From an uncultured Bacteroidota bacterium (GTDB lineage: Bacteria; Bacteroidota; Bacteroidia; Bacteroidales; P3): 64,000 bases of DNA. Below the pieces are notes generated by a model. The model was not told where the DNA came from and made no database searches. It saw only the letters and a list, made by a program, of their open reading frames with translations. The DNA is taken from positions 124,001-188,000 of the forward strand of contig CACYJU010000002.1 in NCBI GenBank assembly GCA_902774845.1, in the 5' to 3' direction. The translations under genes and the position numbers were made by a program. Of this stretch, positions 16,841-25,696 are shown in pieces; the stretch's first letter is position 1, and each line of letters starts with the position of its first letter.

Positions 16841-18007
16841 ATGCCCACCGCGACACATATCTCAGTAGCTATCCCTATGATGGACGAACTGGACAACCTC
16901 GATTGTCTGCTTTCGTCATTACGTGGGCAACGGCATAAGAACTTTACTATATATATCTGTGTCAACCAGCCAGAGGCGTGGCATACTGCAGACGACGAAT
17001 ACCAGAAGTCGGTGGTGGCAAACAACCTCGAAACGCTAAGGAGGCTCGCCGACATCAAAGACCTGGACATGGTGGTTCTCGACTGCTCGTCAGAAGGCAG
17101 AGGATGGAGTCCGAAGAGACAAGGGGTAGGTTGGGCGAGGAAGGTGCTGTTTGATAGGATAACAGCAAGTGTCGGGCAGCAGGCAGCAGGCAGCGAGATA
17201 ATAGTAAGCCTCGATGCCGACACCGACTTCGACGAAGGCTATCTTGAAGCTGTGGACCGTTGTTTAAAGCAGAACCCGACACTTTCGGCCGTCTCCGTGC
17301 CCTATTATCACCCGCTCTCAGGAGACGAGACGACAGACCGCAGGCTGCTGCGCTACGAGTGCTATATGCGGCACTATATGATAAACATGCTGGAGATAGG
17401 GAGTCCTTACGCCTTCACAGCGTTGGGCAGCGCTATGGCGTTCACGGTGGCGGCGTATAGGAAAGCCGGCGGCATAACACCGTTGCAAGGCGGAGAGGAT
17501 TTCTACCTTATGCAGAAGTTCGTGAAGACAGGCAGAGTGCTGGTGGGAGGTGATGATCAGGAACACCTGATAGTACGACCGCAGGGGCGGGTGTCGCGGC
17601 GAGTGCCCTTCGGCACAGGACCAGCGGTGGCGATGTTTCTAGAAGAACAGAGTGGGAAATATCTTTTCTATAAGAGAGAAGGCTTCGAGGCGGTGAGGGA
17701 GACCTACGAGAGGTTCGAAGAACTGTATGAGCACGATGTGGAGACACCGATGAGCGGATTTCTCCGCAGCCAGCTTGCCACCGACGACCTATGGTCGCCC
17801 TTGAGAAAGAATTTCAAGAATAAAGAACTCTTTGTGAGAGCCTGCAAGGAGAGGGTTGACGGCTTGAGGATTCTGCAATTCCTGCGGACCATGGAGAGCA
17901 GCGACCCTGTCGACTTCGCACACGTTCCCATTACACAACTACAATCGCTGCGAGAAGAATATTTCTCTCACGAGATGGCATTACGCCATCGGACGATCTC
18001 TCTTTAA
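16841..18007 (+). CDS. Family 2-type glycosyltransferase
   Basis: The protein has 388 residues. The N-terminus ISVAIPMMDELDNLDCLLSSL is the nucleotide-sugar binding start of a GT-A fold, and IIVSLDADTDFDEGYLEAV carries the DxD metal motif. GGEDFYLMQKF fits the acceptor-side ED motif of GT2 enzymes. No membrane segments are obvious. Donor and acceptor cannot be deduced. The ATG at 16841 is preferred over the in-frame GTG at 16811 because the latter lies in the terminator stem of the previous gene. It is convergent with the phosphohexomutase gene. Confidence 0.85.
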   Translation: MPTATHISVAIPMMDELDNLDCLLSSLRGQRHKNFTIYICVNQPEAWHTADDEYQKSVVANNLETLRRLADIKDLDMVVLDCSSEGRGWSPKRQGVGWARKVLFDRITASVGQQAAGSEIIVSLDADTDFDEGYLEAVDRCLKQNPTLSAVSVPYYHPLSGDETTDRRLLRYECYMRHYMINMLEIGSPYAFTALGSAMAFTVAAYRKAGGITPLQGGEDFYLMQKFVKTGRVLVGGDDQEHLIVRPQGRVSRRVPFGTGPAVAMFLEEQSGKYLFYKREGFEAVRETYERFEELYEHDVETPMSGFLRSQLATDDLWSPLRKNFKNKELFVRACKERVDGLRILQFLRTMESSDPVDFAHVPITQLQSLREEYFSHEMALRHRTISL

Positions 18008-18015
18008 ATTTGGAC

Positions 18016-19785
18016 TTAGATGCCCAGTGACTGCTTTAGGGCAGCGATCTTGTCGTCGAGAGCTTTCTCGGTCTGGTCGAAGTTTTCCTTGCAGCAGAGA
18101 GGAGCGCTGACGCTGAAGTAGAACTTTATTTTGGGTTCGGTGCCAGAGGGACGGACGGTGACCTTAGAGCCGTCTTCGGTGAAGAACTGGAGGACGTTGC
18201 TCTTAGGTTGTTCTATCTTGCGAGTGGCGCCGCTGAGCAAGTCGGTAGAGACACCTGTCTGCACGTCGTCAAGACGAACTACACGGCTTCCAGCCAGCTC
18301 TTTGGGCGGGTTCTCACGGTAGTTCTTCATCATAGATTCAATCTCTGCGGCGCCGCTCTTGCCTTTGCGGACCACAGAGACCTGAGCCTCCTTGAAGAAG
18401 CCGTAACGCTTGTATATGTCAACCAGAACGTCAAAGAAAGTCATGCCCTGCTCCTGGGCCCACGCAGCGATCTCAGCGATGATGGAGCAGGCGGCGACGG
18501 CATCCTTGTCGCGGACGAAGTCGCCCACCATATAGCCGTAGCTCTCTTCACCGCCACCGATGAAGGTCTCGATGCCTTCCAGCTCGCGGATCTTGGCACA
18601 TATCCACTTGAATCCGGTGAGGGTGTCGTAGGATTTGACGCCGAAGCTCTCGGCTATGAGGCGCGGGAGCTCGCTGGTGACGATGGTCTTGACGATATAT
18701 TCATTGCCGGTGAGGAGCTCTTTCTCTTTCCACTGACGGCAGAGGTAATAGACAAGCACCGAGAGGGTCTGGTTGCCGTTGAGGAGACGCCAGTCGCCGT
18801 CGGGCATACGGACGGCCATACCTACACGGTCGGCATCGGGGTCGGAAGCGAAGACCACGTCGGCATTGATTTTGCGACCCAGATCCACCGCCATCTTCAT
18901 GGCAGCGGTCTCTTCGGGGTTGGGTGAAGGAGTGGTGGGGAAGTTGCCGTCGGGGGTAGCCTGCTCTTCCACCACGTTTACGTTGGTGAAGCCTAGTTCG
19001 CCGAGCACACGCGGAATGAGTGTGATTCCGGTGCCGTGAAGCGGAGTGTAGACAATCTTGATATCGTTATGTTTCTTTATCAGTTCGGGGTGGAGGCTGT
19101 TGCCAATCACACGGTCGAGATAGACGCGGTCCAGCTCCTCATCTACAAACTCTATTCCACGGTCGTCATCCTGAATGTGGACATCTGAAAGTTTTTTTAT
19201 TTTGAGCACCTCGTCGATGACAGCCTTGTCGTGAGGCGGCACGAGCTGAGCGCCATCGTTCCAGTAGGCCTTGTAGCCGTTGTATTCTTTAGGGTTGTGG
19301 CTGGCGGTTAGCATCACACCCGTCTGGCACTTGTAGTGACGCACCATGAACGAAAGCACAGGGGTGGGTCTGAGTTCTTTCACCATGATGACATGGAAGC
19401 CGTTGGCGGCCAGCACGCGAGCAGTGATGAGAGCATATTCGCGGCTGTGGTTGCGGCTGTCGTGGGATATGGCAGCACGCAGTTCTTTCTCGTTGGAGAA
19501 AGCCTTTTTCACGTAGTTGGCCAGACCCTGGGTGGCCATAGCCACGGTGTAACGGTTCATACGGTTGGTACCGACACCCATGATGCCGCGCAGACCACCA
19601 GTGCCGAACTCGAGGTTGCGGTAGAAGCTCTCGTTCAGCTCCTCCGGAGTTTTCACCATGTCGGCAATAGCCTGTTTCGTAGTCTCGTCATAGTCGCCGT
19701 CCAGCCAAGTGATAGCGTTGTTCTTAGCCGAGTCGTCGATGCCCAGCGCCAAAATCTGTTTTTTTATTTCTGCGAAATCTGTCAT
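18016..19785 (-). CDS. Phospho-sugar mutase (phosphoglucomutase/phosphomannomutase family)
   Basis: The protein has 589 residues and all four loops of the alpha-D-phosphohexomutase family: the catalytic serine loop TASHNPKEYNGYK, the metal loop DPDADRVG, the sugar loop GGGEESYGYM and the phosphate-binding loop RPSGTEPKIKFY. It interconverts hexose 1- and 6-phosphates in the cytoplasm, feeding glycogen, nucleotide-sugar and surface polysaccharide synthesis. The length of about 580-590 fits the phosphoglucomutase-2-like subgroup, so glucose or deoxyribose phosphates are likely substrates. It is preceded on the minus strand by a small lipoprotein gene. Confidence 0.95.
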   Translation of the reverse strand: MTDFAEIKKQILALGIDDSAKNNAITWLDGDYDETTKQAIADMVKTPEELNESFYRNLEFGTGGLRGIMGVGTNRMNRYTVAMATQGLANYVKKAFSNEKELRAAISHDSRNHSREYALITARVLAANGFHVIMVKELRPTPVLSFMVRHYKCQTGVMLTASHNPKEYNGYKAYWNDGAQLVPPHDKAVIDEVLKIKKLSDVHIQDDDRGIEFVDEELDRVYLDRVIGNSLHPELIKKHNDIKIVYTPLHGTGITLIPRVLGELGFTNVNVVEEQATPDGNFPTTPSPNPEETAAMKMAVDLGRKINADVVFASDPDADRVGMAVRMPDGDWRLLNGNQTLSVLVYYLCRQWKEKELLTGNEYIVKTIVTSELPRLIAESFGVKSYDTLTGFKWICAKIRELEGIETFIGGGEESYGYMVGDFVRDKDAVAACSIIAEIAAWAQEQGMTFFDVLVDIYKRYGFFKEAQVSVVRKGKSGAAEIESMMKNYRENPPKELAGSRVVRLDDVQTGVSTDLLSGATRKIEQPKSNVLQFFTEDGSKVTVRPSGTEPKIKFYFSVSAPLCCKENFDQTEKALDDKIAALKQSLGI

Positions 19786-19838
19786 ATCGATATCTTTTTA
19801 TGTTTTAACGTAAAAACGGCAGTTTTAGTATGTAAGGC

Positions 19839-20300
19839 TTAGGCAGCGGCGGCTTGGTTGACCCTTATCTCCGTGCCGCTGGAGAGCACGAAGATGGCCT
19901 GTTGCCCGTTCTCTTCGGCGAAGAGCAAAGCTTCGTCAAGTTCATCTTCGGAGAATATCCTCACGCTGTCAAAATAGTATAGCCCGTCTTCGCTGTTGAG
20001 CCAACCGCCAACATATCCATCATGAGCCAAGGCGTGAGCCACCACGTCATGCAATCCATCGCGGTCGTGGGTGTTGTCGGTGGCAGCATACGCTACACAG
20101 ATGCCCACACGGGGCAAAGACATGTTGCGGATATCCAGGGTGAACCCGTCGGGATGCGACTGGCTGTAAGACCAGACCTTGTCGCAGATGGCTTCCAAGT
20201 TATCCTGATCCCTGTCACCTTTGACGGCACTTTTGCAAGAGACCAATAGCGAGGCAGCCATCACCGCCAACATAATGAGCACGAATCCAGATTTTTTCAT
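19839..20300 (-). CDS. Lipoprotein of unknown function
   Basis: The protein starts MKKSGFVLIML and has a lipobox ending SLLVSC at about residue 21, giving about 153 residues. The mature part has a histidine-rich segment (HDRDGLHDVVAHALAHDG) and ends in QAAAA. No family was recognised. An upstream start at 20336 would add a weakly charged N-terminal extension before the signal peptide, so the later ATG is chosen. It lies upstream of the phosphohexomutase and may be co-transcribed with it. Confidence 0.65.
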   Translation of the reverse strand: MKKSGFVLIMLAVMAASLLVSCKSAVKGDRDQDNLEAICDKVWSYSQSHPDGFTLDIRNMSLPRVGICVAYAATDNTHDRDGLHDVVAHALAHDGYVGGWLNSEDGLYYFDSVRIFSEDELDEALLFAEENGQQAIFVLSSGTEIRVNQAAAA

Positions 20301-20357
20301 ATAGGGTACCATGACAAGTCTTTTAACGCCTACCACCTTCTATTTATTGCGTCAGAT

Positions 20358-20383
20358 GCCACAATAAACCACGCTTTTGTGGC
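20358..20383. promoter_or_regulatory. Dyad symmetry upstream of the cation efflux gene
   Basis: GCCACAA (20358-20364) and TTGTGGC (20377-20383) form a 7-bp dyad with a 12-bp gap between divergent genes, 18 bp before the efflux pump start. It could be an operator or simply a hairpin. Confidence 0.3.
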
Positions 20384-20401
20384 GTTAGTTACTAACAGAT
20401 T

Positions 20402-21286
20402 ATGGGACGTGAACGAGAGATATACAAAGTGACGCTGGTAGGCAGCGTGGTGAACGTGCTTCTCACGCTCTTTAAGTTCGTAGCCGGCGTGGTGGGGCAC
20501 AGTACGGCCATGACCGCCGATGCCGTCCACTCCCTCTCAGACCTGCTCACCGATGCGGTGGTGATAGTGTTCGTGAAGATAAGTTCCAAGCCCGAAGACT
20601 GTGGACACGACTATGGGCACGGCAAGTACGAGACCCTCGCCACCACCATCATAGGACTTCTGCTGGCGGTGGTGGCTATAGGGATAGGCTATCAAGCCGT
20701 GAGCGCAAGTCTCTTCTGGATGCATGGAGGCAGTCTTCGAGCTCCAGGTATGCTGGCTCTCTGGGCAGCGGTGGTCTCGGTGGTGGCAAAAGAGGTGGTC
20801 TATCAATATACGATACGTCGAGCCCGCAAGTTAGACTCGCCGGTGGTGAAAGCCAACGCCTGGCATCACCGCAGTGACGCACTCTCGTCGCTCGGCACGC
20901 TGGCTGGCATAGGAGGCGCGATACTGCTGGGCGACCGCTGGACTATCCTGGATCCGCTCGCCTCGCTGGTGGTCACCTTCTTCATACTCAGGGTGGCCTA
21001 CAAATTGCTGAGACAAGGATTCAGCGAGCTGCTCGAAGCCTCGCTGCCCGAAGAGGTGGAAAAGGAGATACTGGACATCGTGAACGGATTTCCAGATGTG
21101 AGCGACCCACACCATCTGCGCACGCGGCGTATAGGAAGTCGGTACGCCATAGAGCTGCATATAAGGATGGACGGTATGTTGCCGCTCTCCGTGGCACATG
21201 AGCGCACGCGAGAGATAGAGACAGCCTTGAAAGCCCGCTTCGGAGAGACGACCCATATCAACCTGCACGTAGAACCGACCAAGTGA
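20402..21286 (+). CDS. Cation diffusion facilitator (CDF) family efflux transporter
   Basis: The protein has 294 residues. There are about six membrane segments in the first 210 residues and a cytoplasmic C-terminal domain (SLPEEVEKEILDI to HINLHVEP). Metal-site motifs are present: HSLSDLLTD in the second segment and HHRSDALSS in the fifth, and a histidine-rich stretch GHDYGHGKYE between segments. CDF proteins export Zn, Fe, Mn or Co in exchange for protons across the inner membrane. The metal cannot be called. It lies 1 bp before the methyltransferase start, so the two are likely co-transcribed. Confidence 0.95.
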   Translation: MGREREIYKVTLVGSVVNVLLTLFKFVAGVVGHSTAMTADAVHSLSDLLTDAVVIVFVKISSKPEDCGHDYGHGKYETLATTIIGLLLAVVAIGIGYQAVSASLFWMHGGSLRAPGMLALWAAVVSVVAKEVVYQYTIRRARKLDSPVVKANAWHHRSDALSSLGTLAGIGGAILLGDRWTILDPLASLVVTFFILRVAYKLLRQGFSELLEASLPEEVEKEILDIVNGFPDVSDPHHLRTRRIGSRYAIELHIRMDGMLPLSVAHERTREIETALKARFGETTHINLHVEPTK

Positions 21287-21287
21287 G

Positions 21288-21776
21288 ATGGACTACACCA
21301 CACGCCACGAAACGCCGTTAGGTACGGTCTTGATAGCCTTAGACGGAGCATCGCTTGTCGGATTGTGGTTTGAGGAACAGCGGCATTTCGCCACCACGCT
21401 GAGAGATGCCGTTGAAGAGAAAGACGACTTGCCGTTTTTTGACGAAGTGAGACGATGGTTGGACCAGTATTTCGCAGGAACCGAGCCTGACTTTATGCCG
21501 AAGACAGAGCCGCGAGGGACTGACTTCCAGAAACGAGTGTGGCGGAGGCTGTCAGATATCCCATACGGGCATACCGTTACCTATGGCCAGATTTCCAGAG
21601 AGCTGGGCTGCCGAAGTGCCCAGGCGGTGGGAGGTGCCGTAGGACGTAATCCAGTGTCGCTGATAATACCCTGCCACAGGGTGGTTGGTTCAAACGGCAC
21701 ATTAGGAGGTTATGCCGCCGGAGAGGAGCGTAAGCAGAGACTGATAGATATGGAGAGGGCTTGCTCGATTGCGTGA
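21288..21776 (+). CDS. ogt: Methylated-DNA--protein-cysteine S-methyltransferase
   Basis: The protein has 162 residues. It has the active-site motif IIPCHRVVGSNGTLGGYA, with the cysteine that takes the alkyl group from O6-alkylguanine, and the helix-turn-helix motif region IPYGHTVTYGQISRELG. It repairs alkylated DNA in a suicide reaction. The 3' end of the gene runs into an 8-bp TG-type repeat: the last codons (CSIA) lie on TGCTCGAT and TGCGTGAG octamers. Confidence 0.95.
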   Translation: MDYTTRHETPLGTVLIALDGASLVGLWFEEQRHFATTLRDAVEEKDDLPFFDEVRRWLDQYFAGTEPDFMPKTEPRGTDFQKRVWRRLSDIPYGHTVTYGQISRELGCRSAQAVGGAVGRNPVSLIIPCHRVVGSNGTLGGYAAGEERKQRLIDMERACSIA

Positions 21777-21837
21777 GTAGTAATAAGACGAAATTGTGTC
21801 TTGACTGAATGGCAGATAAATCGATATCGTAAAGGGT

Positions 21838-21958
21838 CGTATAGAAATCGTATACAACTCGTATAGAAATCGTATACAACTCGTATACAAACCGTATAGA
21901 ACTCGTATACAAACCGTATAGAACTCGTATACAAGTCGTATAGAAACCGTATAGAAAG
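21838..21958. repeat. 11-bp tandem repeat, 11 units (CGTATASAAMY)
   Basis: Eleven contiguous units alternate between CGTATAGAAAT and CGTATACAACT types. They make up a third of the 360-bp gap between the methyltransferase and the sigma factor. The rest of the gap has an 8-bp-type phrase near 21966 and AT-rich DNA without a gene. Confidence 0.9.
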
Positions 21959-22136
21959 TGAGAACTTGGTTGCTTGATTGACTCCTTCGGGGTGATTGTA
22001 TGGATTTTGAAGAGTGGATTTTCTTTGTATAAATAGTTATTGATTTTCAGCGTATTGCGATTTTATTGTAAAAAAATATCAGTTTGGATGTCGGTTTTGG
22101 GCCTTTTTTTCTACTAACTATATAGAGGCGCTTATT

Positions 22137-22637
22137 ATGTCCAACACGCAACGAAAGGAGGATGATTTTCTACGGATGGTCAACGAAAACCGTTGGCTTA
22201 TACAGTCTTTGTGTACGGTTGGAAGTCATCGTAACGGTCTGAGCGTGGAGGATCTGATACAGGAGGTGGTGTCGAGGATGTGGGAGGCGTGGCCGAAATA
22301 CAAGGGCCGTTCGTCGCAGGCCACGTGGGTGTATGCTGTGACACGGAACGTGACATCGAACCTCTCGAGGCGTAGGCTCCTCTCGATAGAGCTGAGACCG
22401 GTGGAGGAGTTGCACAACTACGTGGAGGTGGAAGACGGCGATGCGAGGATGACAGAGCGGCTGTATAGTCTGATTGATAGGCTGGAGGATGGGGAGAAGG
22501 AGTTGATACTGAGATATATCGAGCATGAGCCGCAGGCGGATATCGCCAGCTCGATGGGTATCACGGTGGATGCGGTGAACCGCCGCATAAGGCGCGTTAA
22601 GGATAAACTGAGAATGATGAACGAAAAATATATATAG
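22137..22637 (+). CDS. ECF-type RNA polymerase sigma factor (cassette A)
   Basis: The protein has 166 residues. Region 2 is visible in LIQEVVSRMWEAWPKYKGRSSQATWVYAVTRNV, and region 4 in ELILRYIEHEPQADIASSMGITVDAVNRRIRRVKDKLR (a helix-turn-helix). It should direct transcription of a small regulon, probably including the three genes behind it. It heads a cassette of four genes with short gaps (4, 13 and 20 bp). A paralogous cassette lies at 42966-44737. No classical anti-sigma domain was recognised next to it. Confidence 0.9.
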   Translation: MSNTQRKEDDFLRMVNENRWLIQSLCTVGSHRNGLSVEDLIQEVVSRMWEAWPKYKGRSSQATWVYAVTRNVTSNLSRRRLLSIELRPVEELHNYVEVEDGDARMTERLYSLIDRLEDGEKELILRYIEHEPQADIASSMGITVDAVNRRIRRVKDKLRMMNEKYI

Positions 22638-22641
22638 CGAT

Positions 22642-23181
22642 ATGGAAGAAAAAAGACCTACGGTAGATGAACTCTTCGAGGCCTACTGGCGTGTGTCGGA
22701 AGAGATAAAGGAGAGTGGGCTGAGGATTCCTGAGTTTAGGAAGCCGACGCTCAGGGAAGAGATAAGGCGACGCTGGTTGCCAATGGTTGCTGACGTGCTG
22801 CTGACGGTGGCGTGCGGTGCTTGCGTATGGCTTATGACGCTCAAGATGAGTCAGTCGGGCGGCGACCTGGCGGACAACATAGCTTACCTGATTGCGATGG
22901 TGGGGCTGGTGATAGCGATGGTGTGCGGTGTGCGCAACATGAGGTACCACTACAAAAAGTTCCTATTGTTGCCTGGGACACCGATGCGTTTTCGGAAGCG
23001 TTCGTTAAGGCGCTACTGCAGCAATGTGGCGGCGGTGGCGGCGGCGCTGGTACTGCTTACGGTGAATGCTGGCTACAGCAAGAGCACCTTTGCAGGAGTT
23101 GGAAGTCGAGAGATAGCGGTGGCCGGCATTGACTACATCATGGCAAAGCAGCCGATGGCAAGGATAAACACGATAAAATAA
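22642..23181 (+). CDS. Membrane protein of unknown function (cassette A, second gene)
   Basis: The protein has 179 residues. A charged cytoplasmic N-terminus (1-50) is followed by three membrane segments (about 52-70, 80-98, 130-148) and a short outer tail. Position directly after an ECF sigma gene suggests a sensor or anti-sigma role, but no zinc-binding or anti-sigma fold is visible. The equivalent slot in cassette B holds a shorter single-span protein. Confidence 0.7.
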   Translation: MEEKRPTVDELFEAYWRVSEEIKESGLRIPEFRKPTLREEIRRRWLPMVADVLLTVACGACVWLMTLKMSQSGGDLADNIAYLIAMVGLVIAMVCGVRNMRYHYKKFLLLPGTPMRFRKRSLRRYCSNVAAVAAALVLLTVNAGYSKSTFAGVGSREIAVAGIDYIMAKQPMARINTIK

Positions 23182-23194
23182 GCGAAAAAAATAT

Positions 23195-23713
23195 ATGGAG
23201 ATGAAAAAGACAATAGTGACATATCTGATGATGGCGGTGGCTTTCGTGGGCGTCGTGGCGTCGGTGCACATGTGGCCGCGAGAACTACCTGCCAGCAAGT
23301 GTGGCGAGGTCTACCAACGTTTCCAGGACATGGAGGACATCGAGGCCTCGTATGTGAAAGACTATGAGATAGACGACTCCACGAGAGTGGACGTCACAGT
23401 GCTTCATGCCACCTCCGACTCGTCGTGGCTGGAGTTGGTGAAGGCGTTCGGGTTCAGGCTCACCGAGACCATAGAGGACAACGGGATAGGCATGCGCCGG
23501 GCTCCGAGAATAAACCCTTACGCCACCATATGTAAGGCAGCTCCGGATGACTATGTGATTACGTACTTCCGTGACGAGCACACGGTGTATCTTTTCGACT
23601 CACAGAATGAGTCGGTGATTGAGCTCATCGCAAAAGCACAATTCAAAAGATATCTGAACAAGCTTGTGGAGAGTGGCAAGGTCTCGGCCGACGAGATGGA
23701 AAATGATTTATAA
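23195..23713 (+). CDS. Single-span envelope protein, conserved in both sigma cassettes (cassette A)
   Basis: The protein has 172 residues. One N-terminal membrane anchor (about 8-27) is followed by a soluble domain with IEASYVKDYEIDDSTRVDV, RRAPRINPYATI and VYLFDSQNES. The same landmarks occur in the cassette B protein at 43802 (IEASYIGDFKLNDT, RLAPRNNPYGTI, ICVFDTKNE). The family is not recognised. The anchor and neighbours suggest work on the outer face of the inner membrane. The ATG at 23201 is an alternative start. Confidence 0.7.
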   Translation: MEMKKTIVTYLMMAVAFVGVVASVHMWPRELPASKCGEVYQRFQDMEDIEASYVKDYEIDDSTRVDVTVLHATSDSSWLELVKAFGFRLTETIEDNGIGMRRAPRINPYATICKAAPDDYVITYFRDEHTVYLFDSQNESVIELIAKAQFKRYLNKLVESGKVSADEMENDL

Positions 23714-23733
23714 CCAATAAAAACATAGCGCTT

Positions 23734-25686
23734 ATGAAAAGGACTGTTATTCTGTTTTTGATGACGATGATTGCTTGTGTGGCGGTGTCGCAGGAGGTGA
23801 CGCTGCGGTTCACCTGCCGTTATGACAACGGCACGTACCATCCCTTTGTCCGTGTGCAGGTGACGAACACCACGCAGGGCTGGAGTCAGACACTGACCTA
23901 TCCCGACACGGTGCTTACTGTCACTTACACCGCTGGGAGCGGGGAGTCGATAACCATCGCAGAGCGAGGAAAGCCTGTCATCGGCTCGACCTATCCCAAT
24001 CCATTTGACGGACAGTGCAGCAGCGTGCTGCAGCTCGCCGAGAGCGAGGAGGTGACAGTGGAGGTGGTGAGCCTTACGGGGGCGGTGCTGTCGCAGCAGA
24101 CAGGCTATCTCGCCGCCGGTGAGCATAAGATAGAAATCACGCTCGGCGAGCCACAGGTGGCGATATTGCGAGTGCGCACCTCTAAAGGATCGGCCACGAC
24201 AAAGCTATACAACACCGCGCGTGGTGCCGAAAACAGCATAGTGATAAACACAATGTCGCAGACGGCATCGAAGGCGGCCTGCACGGAGACTTTTACCTCC
24301 AGCGACGTGATGACATACCGCGCCTATAGTGTCGAAGACGGTGTGCCTCAGTCATCTTATACACGGAATGAGGCGTTGGGTGACGGTGGTGAAAAAATCC
24401 TTATATTCTCTACGGATCAGAACACGTCGGATGTCTTTGACGAGAACGGGGTTCATTTCAAGACCTTCTCGGTGTCGACGACCAGGTCGGTGCGGTTCTC
24501 GAAAGGCAACCTGCAGTACACCACCCTCGGAACCCACACTGTGGCTGGCGGTGGAGAGGCTGTTGGCACCTGGAGGTTTGCACAAAAGCAGTATCTCTTT
24601 GCTGGAGCCGACAACGCGAATATTGCATCAGACTATACTGGCTGGATAGATATGTTTGGTTGGGGCACCAGCGGCTGGAGTGGCGGCATCACGGCCTGCT
24701 ATCCATGGTCGACCAGCAGTAATACGAATTATTACTGCATAGCTGGCAACGTAAGCAACAGCATGACTGGAAACTACGCAAATGCCGACTGGGGCGTTTA
24801 TAATGCTATCTCGAATGGCGGCGACCACCCTGGTATGTGGCGCACGCTGACCAGGGAAGAATGGATATACCTTCTCCGTACGCGTAGCTGCTCTACGGTG
24901 GGCGACACTCCCAACGCACGTTATGCCAAAGCCACGGTGTGCGATGTGTGTGGTATGATGCTCTTCCCCGATACCTATATCCACCCCTCAGGAGTGGCGA
25001 TCCCCACAGGAATCAATGTAGAGCCTACCACGTCAGGCATACAGTCGTTCTTTGCCGACAATGTGTACGACTCAAAGGCGTGGGAACAGCTGGAGCGTGC
25101 AGGCGTCATCTTCCTTCCTGCGGCTGGCCGCAGGGTGGGCACGAACACCGTTTCGGTGGGAGCGGGTGGTTTCTACTGGTCAGCGACCGGAAACGCCATG
25201 CCATATGACATAAGTTATACAGACAGCTACCTCTATATCTGCGGTACTGGTGACCGGTCACAGGGTCGCACGGTGAGACTGGTGTACGACGAACAGACGG
25301 ATGGAGCTTCGCAGACGGTGGGGCAGAATAAATCGGCTTCAAGTCGCACGCTCTATTATGCTGTGGACGGAGAGGATAGGACCGTAAACTACAGTAGCGA
25401 CGGCGAGCTGAACAGAATTATGCAGGAGATGACACGCATGGTGCGTAACGGTCATGTCGTAACATTCTCAAACAAGTCGAACCGTCCGCGTCCGCGACTG
25501 GGCGTGGAGACCATCACCTTCACCACCAGGCTGGAGTCAGAAGCGATAGCGTGGTGCAAGAAGATGTGCGACAGCGGCTATACTGTTGAGATGCGCTATG
25601 TCGTGGACACCAAAACCTACCATTGCACGGCAACACGTCAACACAAGCCATTCGACCATTCGGCGGTGCTCAGGGTGGACAGATAG
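23734..25686 (+). CDS. Secreted mosaic protein: T9SS-CTD-like module, Fib-succ major domain, cassette-specific C-terminal domain
   Basis: The protein has 650 residues. Signal peptide 1-19. Residues about 86-162 (STYPNPFDGQ ... VAILRVRTSKG) look like a T9SS type A sorting domain, unusually placed near the N-terminus. About 225-530 is a FISUMP (Fibrobacter succinogenes major paralogous) domain: VRFSKGNLQYT, WGTSGWSGG, WRTLTREEWIYLL, FLPAAGRRVG. About 545-640 (YYAVDGEDRTVNY ... TKTYHCTA) is paralogous to the small lipoprotein at 44306. It closes cassette A, so it is probably a surface protein under the ECF sigma factor. Confidence 0.8.
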   Translation: MKRTVILFLMTMIACVAVSQEVTLRFTCRYDNGTYHPFVRVQVTNTTQGWSQTLTYPDTVLTVTYTAGSGESITIAERGKPVIGSTYPNPFDGQCSSVLQLAESEEVTVEVVSLTGAVLSQQTGYLAAGEHKIEITLGEPQVAILRVRTSKGSATTKLYNTARGAENSIVINTMSQTASKAACTETFTSSDVMTYRAYSVEDGVPQSSYTRNEALGDGGEKILIFSTDQNTSDVFDENGVHFKTFSVSTTRSVRFSKGNLQYTTLGTHTVAGGGEAVGTWRFAQKQYLFAGADNANIASDYTGWIDMFGWGTSGWSGGITACYPWSTSSNTNYYCIAGNVSNSMTGNYANADWGVYNAISNGGDHPGMWRTLTREEWIYLLRTRSCSTVGDTPNARYAKATVCDVCGMMLFPDTYIHPSGVAIPTGINVEPTTSGIQSFFADNVYDSKAWEQLERAGVIFLPAAGRRVGTNTVSVGAGGFYWSATGNAMPYDISYTDSYLYICGTGDRSQGRTVRLVYDEQTDGASQTVGQNKSASSRTLYYAVDGEDRTVNYSSDGELNRIMQEMTRMVRNGHVVTFSNKSNRPRPRLGVETITFTTRLESEAIAWCKKMCDSGYTVEMRYVVDTKTYHCTATRQHKPFDHSAVLRVDR

Positions 25687-25696
25687 GAGGGAAAGG

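Noticed and set aside
21838..21958. Possible CRISPR array
   Set aside because: The units are 11 bp and contiguous without spacers, and no cas genes are near. The same holds for 8465-8651 and 63808-63895.
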